A DNA stretch of 64,000 nucleotides, taken from contig NZ_AP025281.1 in the NCBI RefSeq assembly GCF_024347195.1, positions 496,001-560,000 on the forward strand, written 5' to 3'. The notes beneath the pieces are model-generated. The model was not told the origin of the DNA. It made no database searches and saw nothing but the letters and a program-made list of their open reading frames with translations. Of this stretch, positions 16,937 to 25,353 are shown piece after piece. Positions within the stretch are counted from its first letter, which is position 1. Each line of letters opens with the position of its first letter. The position numbers and the translations under genes were made by a program. Source of the DNA: Aliamphritea hakodatensis. Lineage in GTDB: Bacteria > Pseudomonadota > Gammaproteobacteria > Pseudomonadales > Balneatricaceae.

Positions 16937-17965
16937 ATGACGGCAGAGGCTGTACCTGAAAAAATCGGTTTTCTGTTACAACCGCGGTTTTCGATGTTGT
17001 CGTTATTCAGTGCCCTGGAGCCACTGCGGGTGGCTAATCGCTTTGGTGGTGAGCTGTTCAGCTGGCACTTCTTTTCGCTGAACGGTGAGTCAGTCACGTC
17101 CAGCAGCGGTATTCCGGTTGCGGTTGAAAGCAGCATTGATCAGGTCGGCGAATTTCCGAATATGTTTGTCTGCGCCAGCTTTGAGCCCGAAGCCGGGCTG
17201 AATAAAGCCCTGCTTAACTGGCTGCGGCGGCTGGACCGTCAGGGAGCTGTGCTGGGGGGGATAGAAACCGGCTGTTATGCCCTTGCCCATGCGGGCTTGC
17301 TGGATGAACACCGGGTGGCGCTGCACTGGGAAGCGCGGCCAGCGTTCGAAGAAAGTTTTCCCCGGCTGAAAACGTCAGAGCAATTGTATCAGGCGGACGA
17401 TAAACGGCTGACCTGTGCCGGCGGTATTTCGGCCATGGATATGATGCTGCATCTGATCCAGAACCGCCACGGGGACGCCCTCACCAGTCAGGTATGTGAT
17501 GCCTTTATGCATGATGGTATGCGTCAGCCCGGTCAGCTGCAGCGGATGCAGACAGTGGAACGTTTTGGCGTCCGGCATGCGGATGTGGCTGAAGTGATTG
17601 AACTGATGGAACAGAATCTGGAAGAACCGCTGACCGCTTCCGAGCTGGCATCATTCAGCGGTATACAGTTACGTCAGCTGGAACGGCTGTTCCGTAAGCA
17701 TTGTCATGATACACCGACACGGTTTTATCTGCGTTTACGGCTGGAGCGTGCCAGACAACTGCTTAAGCAAACTCAGATGACCGTGGTCGAGGTGGCGGTT
17801 GCCTGTGGTTTCCGGTCGCCGGAGTATTTTTCCCGGCGCTACCGGGCAGTATTTGGCATGGCGCCCCGTGAAGACCGTAAAATGGCGCCTGAACTGTCCC
17901 GGATGGCGATGGGGCAGGATATTCCTCCCGGCTTGGAAAGCACTTCACTGCAGCATCCGCTGTAA
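16937..17965 (+). CDS. GlxA/CdhR-type AraC-family regulator, second copy
   Basis: A 342-residue regulator with an N-terminal DJ-1/PfpI-like sensor domain (residues about 8-190, elbow ETGCYALAHAGLL) and a C-terminal AraC domain (about 215-315: LASFSGIQLRQLERLFRKH, then VAVACGFRSPEYFSRRYRAVFG). It is a clear paralogue of the product of the gene at 10935. CdhR, the activator of carnitine dehydrogenase genes in Pseudomonas, has this same layout, and its place directly after caiD supports carnitine or a derivative as the signal. GAGG precedes the ATG. The gene ends at a strong bidirectional terminator shared with ilvE. Confidence 0.9.
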   Translation: MTAEAVPEKIGFLLQPRFSMLSLFSALEPLRVANRFGGELFSWHFFSLNGESVTSSSGIPVAVESSIDQVGEFPNMFVCASFEPEAGLNKALLNWLRRLDRQGAVLGGIETGCYALAHAGLLDEHRVALHWEARPAFEESFPRLKTSEQLYQADDKRLTCAGGISAMDMMLHLIQNRHGDALTSQVCDAFMHDGMRQPGQLQRMQTVERFGVRHADVAEVIELMEQNLEEPLTASELASFSGIQLRQLERLFRKHCHDTPTRFYLRLRLERARQLLKQTQMTVVEVAVACGFRSPEYFSRRYRAVFGMAPREDRKMAPELSRMAMGQDIPPGLESTSLQHPL

Positions 17966-17978
17966 CTTTCTTTAGCGC

Positions 17979-18011
17979 AAAAAAAAGCGAAGCTGCCAGC
18001 TTCGCTTTTTT
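17979..18011. terminator. Bidirectional intrinsic terminator
   Basis: The stem AGCGAAGCT/AGCTTCGCT (17986-17994 and 17998-18006) with a GCC loop is flanked by A8 and T6. It separates the second CdhR-type regulator from the convergent ilvE. Confidence 0.93.
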
Positions 18012-18028
18012 ATATTCAGAGGCAGGTA

Positions 18029-19024
18029 TTACACCTTAGTCAGCCAGCCGTGTTTATCTTCAGCCTGGCCCCACTGAATCGCATTCAGTGCCTGACGAAG
18101 TTTCACGGTGGTCGCGCCGACACCGCCGTTACCAACCTTATAGTCCTGACCGTTATGGATCAGGGTGCCTACCGGTGTCAGTACTGCTGCGGTACCGGAC
18201 AGCGCTGCTTCGCAGCCTGGCTTGGCAGCCCGTTCCAGCAGCTCTTCTACGGTTAATTCGCGCTCTGAAACCTTCATGCCCATGTCGCGGGCCAGGGTCA
18301 GAATCGAGTCGCGGGTAACACCGTGCAGGAAGCTTTCATCCAGTGCCTTGGTGATTACTTCGTCACCGTCGATCAGCAGAAAGTTTGCTGCGCCGGTTTC
18401 CTGAACATCACCATTCGGGCAGAACAGCACCTGATCGGCCTGAACGTCCTGCCTGGCTCGCATAATCGGATTCAGGGCGCTGGCGTAGTTACCGCCGCTC
18501 TTGATCATACCCATATGGGCCGCGCAGCGGGCACCGTTTTCTTCCAGCAACAGACGTAAAGTAGTATCGCCACCGGAGAAGTAATCACCCACCGGAGACA
18601 GCAAAATATACTGTAAAGAGGTGGCTGTCGGGGCTGCCGCTTTACCGATAGCCGGTTCAGTACCCACGTGGGTCGGACGGATATACATAGAACCCGGCGG
18701 TTCAGGTACGTCGCTGGCGAAACGGCCAACGATATCCAGAATCATTTTTTCAGTGGCTGCTTCATCAATCTCAGGCATTGCCAGCAGGCGGCTGCTCTGG
18801 GCGAAGCGGGCAATGTTCTTATCCATACGGAAAATCTGGATAGAACCGTCTGCGTGACGAAACGCTTTCAGGCCTTCAAAGCAGGTGCTTGAGTAGTGTA
18901 ATACGTGCGAGCCGGGGTGCATCTGGATGCTGTTGCTGCTGACCACTTCAGCATCGCTCCAGCGGGTTCCATCGAATTGTGAAATTGCCATTTCAGGCAT
19001 AAAAACAGTACCAAACGCGGCCAT
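18029..19024 (-). CDS. ilvE: Branched-chain amino acid aminotransferase
   Basis: A 331-residue fold-type IV PLP aminotransferase that transfers the amino group between glutamate and the keto acids of leucine, isoleucine and valine. Visible features are SSTCFEGLKAFR, the PLP lysine in MGMIKSGGNYASAL and the CPNGDVQETGAANFLLI segment. The length fits the longer BCAT type. GAGGT precedes the ATG at 19024. It is monocistronic and faces away from the LPS genes; in pseudomonads ilvE normally adjoins glnE on one side and waaF on the other. Strong call. Confidence 0.96.
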   Translation of the reverse strand: MAAFGTVFMPEMAISQFDGTRWSDAEVVSSNSIQMHPGSHVLHYSSTCFEGLKAFRHADGSIQIFRMDKNIARFAQSSRLLAMPEIDEAATEKMILDIVGRFASDVPEPPGSMYIRPTHVGTEPAIGKAAAPTATSLQYILLSPVGDYFSGGDTTLRLLLEENGARCAAHMGMIKSGGNYASALNPIMRARQDVQADQVLFCPNGDVQETGAANFLLIDGDEVITKALDESFLHGVTRDSILTLARDMGMKVSERELTVEELLERAAKPGCEAALSGTAAVLTPVGTLIHNGQDYKVGNGGVGATTVKLRQALNAIQWGQAEDKHGWLTKV

Positions 19025-19483
19025 TGACTACCTCGGAAAATTAAAACGTCTAACAAGCTAAGGCGAATGCACGCGGTATGAGAGTAAAGCCCTCAGTGGA
19101 TACTGGATGCCTGCACAAAAACTGCTACATCTGTGCGGGGAATGGGCGTTGCTATTTAGCCGGCTGCCGGCGAGGGCGTCGTGCAAAACCTCGATTAAAT
19201 ACAAAGAGCCTGATTGTAACACCGGCGCTGAAAAAGGGAATTGGCCAGCTTACAAAAATGCATGAAACCAGTTGTTGAAGGGGGCTGTTTCGTCATGAAG
19301 TTGAAAAATACCTTTAAAAGCCGCTGAAAGCGGGGTTTTCGCAGCAGATCGGTGTTAACTTGGCCTGTCAGCGAGTATTATTTGCGGCTCAGTTCTGATA
19401 ATCGCATCAGACGGTATTTTTGAGATGTTACAAAACAGATTTCCGGTGTGAAAAAACGGTAATCACAGGCTTTTTCAGACGTT
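19025..19483. other. 459-base intergenic region between ilvE and the LPS locus
   Basis: This gap must hold the divergent promoters for ilvE and for the phosphoethanolamine transferase at 19484. A small hairpin CCGCT/AGCGG with a GAA loop followed by GGTTTT lies at 19321-19337 and may be a weak terminator. A TATTAT hexamer near 19376 could be a -10 element for the plus-strand gene. I see no convincing small gene, RNA gene or operator. Confidence 0.5.
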
Positions 19484-21259
19484 ATGCAAAATATTTTCTC
19501 CCGACTTTCTGCCGCGGCAATGGCTGCCCCTAAGCGTGCCTTCTGTGCCATTGTGCTGCTGGTTCTGGCTTTTGATTTAGTGCTGGTGCGTGACCTGGGC
19601 TGGCTGATTGAAAACGTCCAGGGGAAACGCTTCCTGGTTAACTACGGCCTGAGCAGCCTGGCGCTGGTGTTACTGATTATTCTGTTGCTTCCCCTGCGCA
19701 CCGTCGTGGGCCGGACAGTGATCATTGCGCTGATCCTGATTCCGCAGCTGATACAGTTATCCTTTTTTGCGGTGTACCGGAATTTTGTATCCGTCTTTGA
19801 TTTACGCTTTGTCGCCGAAGATCCGCTGCTGACCCTGATGCTGTGGGTGGATAACGCCGCAGTCTTTAAGCCGTTGTTGCTGATTGCGCTGGAGCTGCCA
19901 CTGTTGCTGATCCTGTTGCGCTTACCGCTGAAGCCCCGCTGGTGGGCTCGGGGGATATCCGGCGTATTTGGCAGCCTGCTGTTTCTGTTGCTGGCGTTTA
20001 ACTGGTACGGCGTCACTAAATTCCAGTTCAGCAGTCTGGCGTATATAGGTACGTTTCCGGGATTGATCGAACAGCAGGTGTTTGCCGCCAAGCTGGTTGA
20101 AAAACCGGTGCTTGAAAAGCAGGTAGCGGCAAAAGATGCGCCTAATATTATTTTTGTGGTGGGCGAGTCCCTCACCAAGAGTCAGATGGGCGTGTACGGC
20201 TACGACCGTGATACCACGCCAAACCTGCAGCGTTTAAAGGATGCCGGAGAGCTTGTTCTGTATGACAATGCGGTGAGTATTGGTACCAAGACACTGAGCT
20301 CTGTGCCCTATATGTTAACAGGCCTGCAGGGGATTGATCCTCACGGCAGAGTGTATTCGGTACCGACGATTTTCAATTACGCCAAGGCGGCGGGCTACCA
20401 GACCGCACTGATCACCGCGCAGGATTTTAAATGGCGTAATGTGGATCAGTTGTTCCTGGACGGTGATCTGGATTATTTTAAGGAAGGGACTGACTTCAGC
20501 AGTAATATTTCGGTTTCGATCGGCGCCGATGATATGACGGTTTTAGAGAAAGGGGTGATGCCATTCCTTGAACAGGCTAAACAGTCTGACGAGCCTTATA
20601 TGCTGGTTATTCAGATGAACGGCAATCACTACCCGTATGCGAAACATTCACCGGACGCGTTCAAAAAGTTCCTCCCGGAAGAGGATGAGAATGGGGTGAA
20701 TGCCTATGACAACTCAGTGGCTTACAGTGATCATTACTTCGGTGAGTTAATCAAACAGGTCAGGATGGATGATCCTGATGCCTGGATCTTCTTTTCAACA
20801 GATCACGGCCAGAATATCGATTCCAAGAATTCGCCATACAACTATGGCTATGGCCTGGGTACCACACATAATGCAATGTTTGCTGTGCCGCCTGCCAGGG
20901 AGGCAGACAAAATGCAGGTGAACACCGATCGGCCGGTCAGCAGTGCAGATATTTTTGCCACCGTTCTGGGGCTGATGGATACCCGGCCAGTGAGTAATAT
21001 TGATGGTGAGAATTTACGGGAACCTATTGATCCTGAACGGCTCAGAGTGATTTCAGCGTATATGAAAACCCTGCATAACGACCCTAATGCAGTACTGGTG
21101 TTCCCGGACCTCAGTTACCTGCATATCGATTTCGAACGTAAGAGCGCTATCTTGCCCGAAGGTGGTGAAGTAGTGCCGTATACCCGGTTACCGGACAGTT
21201 ACCGGCGTTTATTTGACCGTTACCTCAATCCGCAGCAAGAAGGCGCAAATGATGGCTGA
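19484..21259 (+). CDS. Phosphoethanolamine transferase of the EptA/sulfatase family
   Basis: A 591-residue inner-membrane protein with an N-terminal membrane part (about five helices within residues 15-180) and a periplasmic alkaline-phosphatase-fold domain. The domain has VVGESLTKSQMGVYGYDR, the probable threonine nucleophile in IGTKTLSSVPY, FSTDHGQN with metal-binding Asp and His, and GLGTTHNAMF. Such enzymes move phosphoethanolamine from phosphatidylethanolamine to lipid A or core sugars. It overlaps the start of waaF by a few bases, so a core-heptose or Kdo acceptor is more likely than a free-standing polymyxin-resistance role; that is inference. The ribosome site is weak. Confidence 0.9.
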   Translation: MQNIFSRLSAAAMAAPKRAFCAIVLLVLAFDLVLVRDLGWLIENVQGKRFLVNYGLSSLALVLLIILLLPLRTVVGRTVIIALILIPQLIQLSFFAVYRNFVSVFDLRFVAEDPLLTLMLWVDNAAVFKPLLLIALELPLLLILLRLPLKPRWWARGISGVFGSLLFLLLAFNWYGVTKFQFSSLAYIGTFPGLIEQQVFAAKLVEKPVLEKQVAAKDAPNIIFVVGESLTKSQMGVYGYDRDTTPNLQRLKDAGELVLYDNAVSIGTKTLSSVPYMLTGLQGIDPHGRVYSVPTIFNYAKAAGYQTALITAQDFKWRNVDQLFLDGDLDYFKEGTDFSSNISVSIGADDMTVLEKGVMPFLEQAKQSDEPYMLVIQMNGNHYPYAKHSPDAFKKFLPEEDENGVNAYDNSVAYSDHYFGELIKQVRMDDPDAWIFFSTDHGQNIDSKNSPYNYGYGLGTTHNAMFAVPPAREADKMQVNTDRPVSSADIFATVLGLMDTRPVSNIDGENLREPIDPERLRVISAYMKTLHNDPNAVLVFPDLSYLHIDFERKSAILPEGGEVVPYTRLPDSYRRLFDRYLNPQQEGANDG

Positions 21260-22274
21260 AAAAATCCTGATAGTAGGGCCCTCCTGGGTAGGCGACATGC
21301 TGATGAGTCAGTCTCTGTACCGTTTACTGAAGGCCCAGCAGCCAGACTGCCAGATTGATGTACTGGCGCCGGACTGGTGCCGGGCGGTACTGGAGCGTAT
21401 GCCTGAGGTAGATAACACGGTGGCGATGCCGGTTGGGCACGGGCGGTTACAGTGGAAAGTACGTAAACAGGTTGCTGAAGGCCTGAAGGGCCGTTATGAC
21501 CGGGCGCTGGTTTTGCCGAATTCCCTGAAATCCGCGCTGATCCCGTGGATGGCGGGTATTCCTGTGCGCACCGGCTGGAAAGGCGAGTTGCGTTACGGGT
21601 TGCTGACGGATCTCAGACCGCTGGATAAGAAAGCGTTTCCGCTGATGGTGCAGCGGTACATTGCGCTGGCACAGGCTCCCAGTGCGACAGGTGAAGCGTT
21701 GTCGAATATCATGCGCCCTGAATTGCAGGTTGATTATGAGGCTCAGGCAGAACTGAAGGTCACCCATGGGCTGACGAATAACTATATCGGCTTATGCCCC
21801 GGCGCTGAATTTGGCCCGGCCAAGCGCTGGCCGGATTATCACTATGCTGAGCTGGCGAAACAACTGATCAGTGCGGGATTTCAGGTGTGTATTTTCGGGT
21901 CTGCCAATGATCAGGCGGTCAGTGAACAGATTCTGGCCCAGCTGGATGAGGCGGAAAAACAGGCTTGCGTAGATTTATGCGGCAAAACGTCACTGCAGGC
22001 GGCCATTGATTTGCTGGCAGGTGCCCGGGCCGTGGTCAGTAATGATTCCGGCCTGATGCATATGGCCGCAGCTTTAGGCACTCCACTGGTGGCGCTTTAT
22101 GGACCGACCAGCCCTGATTTTACCCCGCCGTTAACGGATAAGGTTGAAATTATCCGCCTGATTGATGGCTATATCAAAATTCGCAAAGGGGATGCTGATC
22201 AGGGATATCATCAGAGCATGATTGATATCAGCCCGGCATCGGTATTTAAAGCGGTTGAGCAGCAATTATCATGA
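21252..22274 (+). CDS. waaF: ADP-heptose:LPS heptosyltransferase II
   Basis: A 340-residue GT9 glycosyltransferase that adds the second L-glycero-D-manno-heptose to the inner core. ILIVGPSWVGDM at the N-terminus and VSNDSGLMHMAAALG followed by ALYGPTSP near the C-terminus are the usual WaaF marks. Two adjacent ATGs (21249, 21252) are possible; AGAAGG gives better spacing to the second. It overlaps the preceding gene by 8 bases and waaC by 4 (ATGA), showing tight coupling within the core operon. Confidence 0.95.
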   Translation: MAEKILIVGPSWVGDMLMSQSLYRLLKAQQPDCQIDVLAPDWCRAVLERMPEVDNTVAMPVGHGRLQWKVRKQVAEGLKGRYDRALVLPNSLKSALIPWMAGIPVRTGWKGELRYGLLTDLRPLDKKAFPLMVQRYIALAQAPSATGEALSNIMRPELQVDYEAQAELKVTHGLTNNYIGLCPGAEFGPAKRWPDYHYAELAKQLISAGFQVCIFGSANDQAVSEQILAQLDEAEKQACVDLCGKTSLQAAIDLLAGARAVVSNDSGLMHMAAALGTPLVALYGPTSPDFTPPLTDKVEIIRLIDGYIKIRKGDADQGYHQSMIDISPASVFKAVEQQLS

Positions 22275-23290
22275 GAGTGTTAGTGGTAAAAACCTCTTCA
22301 ATGGGCGATATCATTCACACTTTGCCAGCTCTGACGGATGCAGTGCAGGCGATTCCCGGTATTCGCTTTGACTGGGTGGCTGAAGAAGGGTTTGCTGAGA
22401 TCCCCCGCTGGCACGCCGCAGTGGATAAAGTGATTCCCGTGGCAATCCGGCGCTGGCGTAAGCAGCCTCTGAAGACCTGGAAAAGCGGTGAATGGCAAGC
22501 CTATAAGCAGGCACTGCAAGCACGGGAATATGATTATGTAATTGATGCTCAGGGGCTGATCAAAAGTGCGTTTCTGGTCACCCGCTTAGCGAAGGGTGTC
22601 ACCTGTGGTTATGACAAGGCGTCGGTGACCGAGTCACTGGCAACCTGTTGTTACCGCAACACCTTCGCGGTAGCCCGGCAGCAGCATGCGGTCGAGCGAA
22701 TCCGGCAATTATTTGCCTCATCACTGGGGTATGACCTTCCGGATGCAAAGGGTGATTTTGCCATTCGTCAGCACTTCTCGCAGGAGACACAGGATGAGCA
22801 GCCGTATCTGGTCTTTCTTCACAGCACCACCCGTGCAGACAAACACTGGCCCGAAGCATACTGGCAGCAACTGATTGAGCTGGCAGCGGGTGAGCGCTTC
22901 AGAGTTAAATTACCCTGGGTGACTGCTGACGAGCTGGCCAGAGCAGAGCGCCTGGCGGCTGATAATCCGTTTGTGGATATTCTGCCGAAACTGAATCTGC
23001 ACGATGTGTCTGCGGTTATCGCCGGGGCAACTGCCTGCGTGTCTGTTGATACCGGCTTGTCACATATGGCGGCGGCACTTGACCGGCCGAACATTACTTT
23101 ATTCGGGCCGACTGATCCCGGACTGGTGGGCGGCTACGGAAAAAACCAGTTGTCACTGGAGGCTAAAAGGCAGCCTGTAGTGGACCTTCAGGCTGAACCT
23201 CAGGTATTTGCGCCTTTGACGGCAGATATTGTATGGCAGCATTTACAGGAAACACTCCGCCGGAGTGAGTCTCAGGCCGGGGAAGTGTGA
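22271..23290 (+). CDS. waaC: LPS heptosyltransferase I
   Basis: A 339-residue GT9 glycosyltransferase that places the first heptose on Kdo2-lipid A. It starts MRVLVVKTSSMGDIIHTLP, a standard WaaC N-terminus, and carries VSVDTGLSHMAAALDRP with TLFGPTDP. It overlaps waaF (ATGA) and the following kinase gene (TGATG). The order waaF-waaC is as in Pseudomonas. Strong call. Confidence 0.96.
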   Translation: MRVLVVKTSSMGDIIHTLPALTDAVQAIPGIRFDWVAEEGFAEIPRWHAAVDKVIPVAIRRWRKQPLKTWKSGEWQAYKQALQAREYDYVIDAQGLIKSAFLVTRLAKGVTCGYDKASVTESLATCCYRNTFAVARQQHAVERIRQLFASSLGYDLPDAKGDFAIRQHFSQETQDEQPYLVFLHSTTRADKHWPEAYWQQLIELAAGERFRVKLPWVTADELARAERLAADNPFVDILPKLNLHDVSAVIAGATACVSVDTGLSHMAAALDRPNITLFGPTDPGLVGGYGKNQLSLEAKRQPVVDLQAEPQVFAPLTADIVWQHLQETLRRSESQAGEV

Positions 23291-24033
23291 TGCGGATTAA
23301 ATTACAGATTAATCAGCAGTTTAATGATCTGAAAACTGAAATAGAGAACCTTGAGGGGTTGTTTGCCGGCTCTGCAGAGTCGATCCATAAAGCCCGCAAT
23401 GAGTTACGTATCGTCACGCTGCAGGATAAGCGCTATGTGCTGAAGGCCTTTAAAGTACCGGGTTTTCCTGCCAGTGCGATTTATGGGCTGTTGCGCGCAT
23501 CCAAAGCCTATAAGTCTTACCATAACTCCATTCTTCTTAAAGATTACGCACCCTGCCCGGTGGCATATATGGAACAGCGGCAGGGCGTTTTGTTGCAGCA
23601 AAGTTATTATCTGAGCGAAGCCTTTGATTACGACTTTACTATCCGTGAGCCTTTACTGGATGCGGCTTTCCCTGATCGGGATCAGATACTCAGGGGCTTT
23701 GCGCGATTTTCGCTGAAACTGCATAACGATGGTTTTTTCCACCGGGATTATTCACCGGGCAATATTCTGGTGAAGCGGGACGGGGATGAGTTCGTTTTTA
23801 AAGTGGTGGATGTGAACCGCCTGAGTATTTCGGCATTGTCGGATACTGACCGTGCCAGGGGCTTTGCCAAACTGTGGGCAACGCCGGAAGATCTGGCTGT
23901 GATTGCCGAAGAATATGCCCTGCATATGAAGGTGGGTAAACGCTTTGCGGATAACGTCGTAAAGTTTTCCGAGCAGAATAAAACCTTTAAAAACTTTAAG
24001 AAGCGGCTTAAGGGCAAGCCGGTAACCGACTAG
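23290..24033 (+). CDS. InaA/WaaP-like lipopolysaccharide kinase
   Basis: A 247-residue protein of the LPS kinase family (Kdo/WaaP, InaA group). The kinase core is seen in KRYVLKAFKVPG (ATP-binding lysine region), LHNDGFFHRDYSPGNIL (catalytic loop with HRD) and VVDVNRL (in place of DFG). WaaP-type enzymes phosphorylate core heptose, which stabilises the outer membrane. The start could be GTG 23287 or ATG 23290; the ATG overlaps the waaC stop as TGATG. Position right after waaC supports a heptose kinase, but the protein is shorter than WaaP (about 265) and the exact acceptor is unknown. Confidence 0.87.
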   Translation: MRIKLQINQQFNDLKTEIENLEGLFAGSAESIHKARNELRIVTLQDKRYVLKAFKVPGFPASAIYGLLRASKAYKSYHNSILLKDYAPCPVAYMEQRQGVLLQQSYYLSEAFDYDFTIREPLLDAAFPDRDQILRGFARFSLKLHNDGFFHRDYSPGNILVKRDGDEFVFKVVDVNRLSISALSDTDRARGFAKLWATPEDLAVIAEEYALHMKVGKRFADNVVKFSEQNKTFKNFKKRLKGKPVTD

Positions 24034-24050
24034 AGGCTGATTGCTGCCAT

Positions 24051-25316
24051 ATGGATAAGCATCCCTGGGATCATCATTCCGATCAGCCCTATCCTATACG
24101 GGACCGGGCATACAAAAAACGGATGAAACGCCGTCACCGGAAAGATCTGATTAAGCTTTTTATCGCCAGTTTAATGGTGTTTCCCATTGCTTTGCTGCAC
24201 TTTCTCTTTAACCGTAAAACCGGCATGCAGCAGGTTGATCAGTCGTTTTTTGGGCTGTGTGTCAATCTGGATAAAGGTGAAGAGCAGTTCCGGCTGCTTG
24301 ATGAGCTGGGTTGTCAGACTGTGCAGATCAGAGTCTTCCTGAGTGATTATACCCGGCGCAAGGATGAGTATCTGGCCTTTGTGAAACGCTGTCAGGGACG
24401 GCATATTCTCATTACCCTGGTACAGGATGCTGACTGTATTAATGACCACCGGTTGCTGCGGGCTGTGCTGGAGGATGTATTCTCCGCCTTCAGTGGTCTG
24501 TGCAGTGAGTATCAGGTGGGCAATACCATCAACCGTACCAAGTGGGGTTTTTTCTCGGTCAGGCAGTATCTGGACTTTTACCAGGTTGCTCAGCAACTTA
24601 AAGATGAGAAGTACCCGCAGCTGACCTTAGTTGGGCCTTCTGTTATCGACTTTGAATATCACTACCTTATCCGGGCGATGTTCAGCCGTGCCAATGTGCG
24701 TTTTGACAAGGTTTCTTCACTGCTCTATGTCGACCGCAGGGGGGCTCCGGAAAATACCCAGTTGGGGATCTTCGATACAGTTAACAAGATCCACCTGTTG
24801 CACAGTATCTGCCGGTTAAGCCCGAAAAGCTCTGAGCGGATATTGCTCACAGAAGTGAACTGGCCGTTATCCGGCACCGCACCCTGGGCACCGACCAGTG
24901 AGACAGAGTGTGTCGGTGAAGAGGATTACGCCCGCTTTTTATTGCGTTACCATCTGTTGGCGCTGGCCAGCGGCAAGGTCGAGACGGTTTACTGGCACCA
25001 GTTAATTGCGCCGGGCTATGGTCTGATCGATAACCGGGAGGGTATCCGCTACCGCACTGCGTTTAAGGTGTATCAGGCGATGCTGCAGCGTTTAAGCGGT
25101 GCTGAACAGCTTCGCTATACGGAAGCTGATGGCTGGCACTCTCTTGAGTTTATTCAGCAGGGCTGCAAAGGCCGTGTGGTCTGGAGTGAATGTGGACAGC
25201 AGCCAGTGGCAAGCCTGATTAGGCCTGGCGAGACGGCGTTTGATCTGTTTGGTGAGCCTGCAGGTGCTGACCTGCAGGTGGGTCCTGACCCTGCTTATCT
25301 GGTCCGGTCTGTTTGA
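24051..25316 (+). CDS. Membrane-anchored glycoside-hydrolase-like (TIM-barrel) protein of the core locus
   Basis: A 421-residue protein with a very basic N-terminus (KKRMKRRHRKDL), one transmembrane helix (about residues 33-52) and a large domain that resembles clan A glycoside hydrolases. Two acidic positions stand out: the Glu in CSEYQVGNTINRTKWG and the Glu in ILLTEVNWPLSG, spaced as an acid/base and a nucleophile would be. It follows the LPS kinase by 17 bases and is probably co-transcribed. Topology by the positive-inside rule puts the domain in the periplasm. The function is unknown; a role in trimming or transferring a core or capsule sugar would fit. Confidence 0.65.
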   Translation: MDKHPWDHHSDQPYPIRDRAYKKRMKRRHRKDLIKLFIASLMVFPIALLHFLFNRKTGMQQVDQSFFGLCVNLDKGEEQFRLLDELGCQTVQIRVFLSDYTRRKDEYLAFVKRCQGRHILITLVQDADCINDHRLLRAVLEDVFSAFSGLCSEYQVGNTINRTKWGFFSVRQYLDFYQVAQQLKDEKYPQLTLVGPSVIDFEYHYLIRAMFSRANVRFDKVSSLLYVDRRGAPENTQLGIFDTVNKIHLLHSICRLSPKSSERILLTEVNWPLSGTAPWAPTSETECVGEEDYARFLLRYHLLALASGKVETVYWHQLIAPGYGLIDNREGIRYRTAFKVYQAMLQRLSGAEQLRYTEADGWHSLEFIQQGCKGRVVWSECGQQPVASLIRPGETAFDLFGEPAGADLQVGPDPAYLVRSV

Positions 25317-25333
25317 TCCGGTCTGTTTAATCG

Positions 25334-25353
25334 GGCCAGCTTAATCGCTGGCC
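25334..25353. terminator. Hairpin between convergent genes, possible weak terminator
   Basis: GGCCAGC (25334-25340) and GCTGGCC (25347-25353) form a 7-pair stem with loop TTAATC. The loop contains the stop codon of the minus-strand ligase gene. There is no T-run on either side, so termination would be weak. Confidence 0.4.

Noticed and set aside
19078..19278. 66-codon cysteine-rich open frame in the ilvE-eptA gap
   Set aside because: No ribosome site, composition like non-coding DNA, and it overlaps the region where the ilvE promoter must lie.
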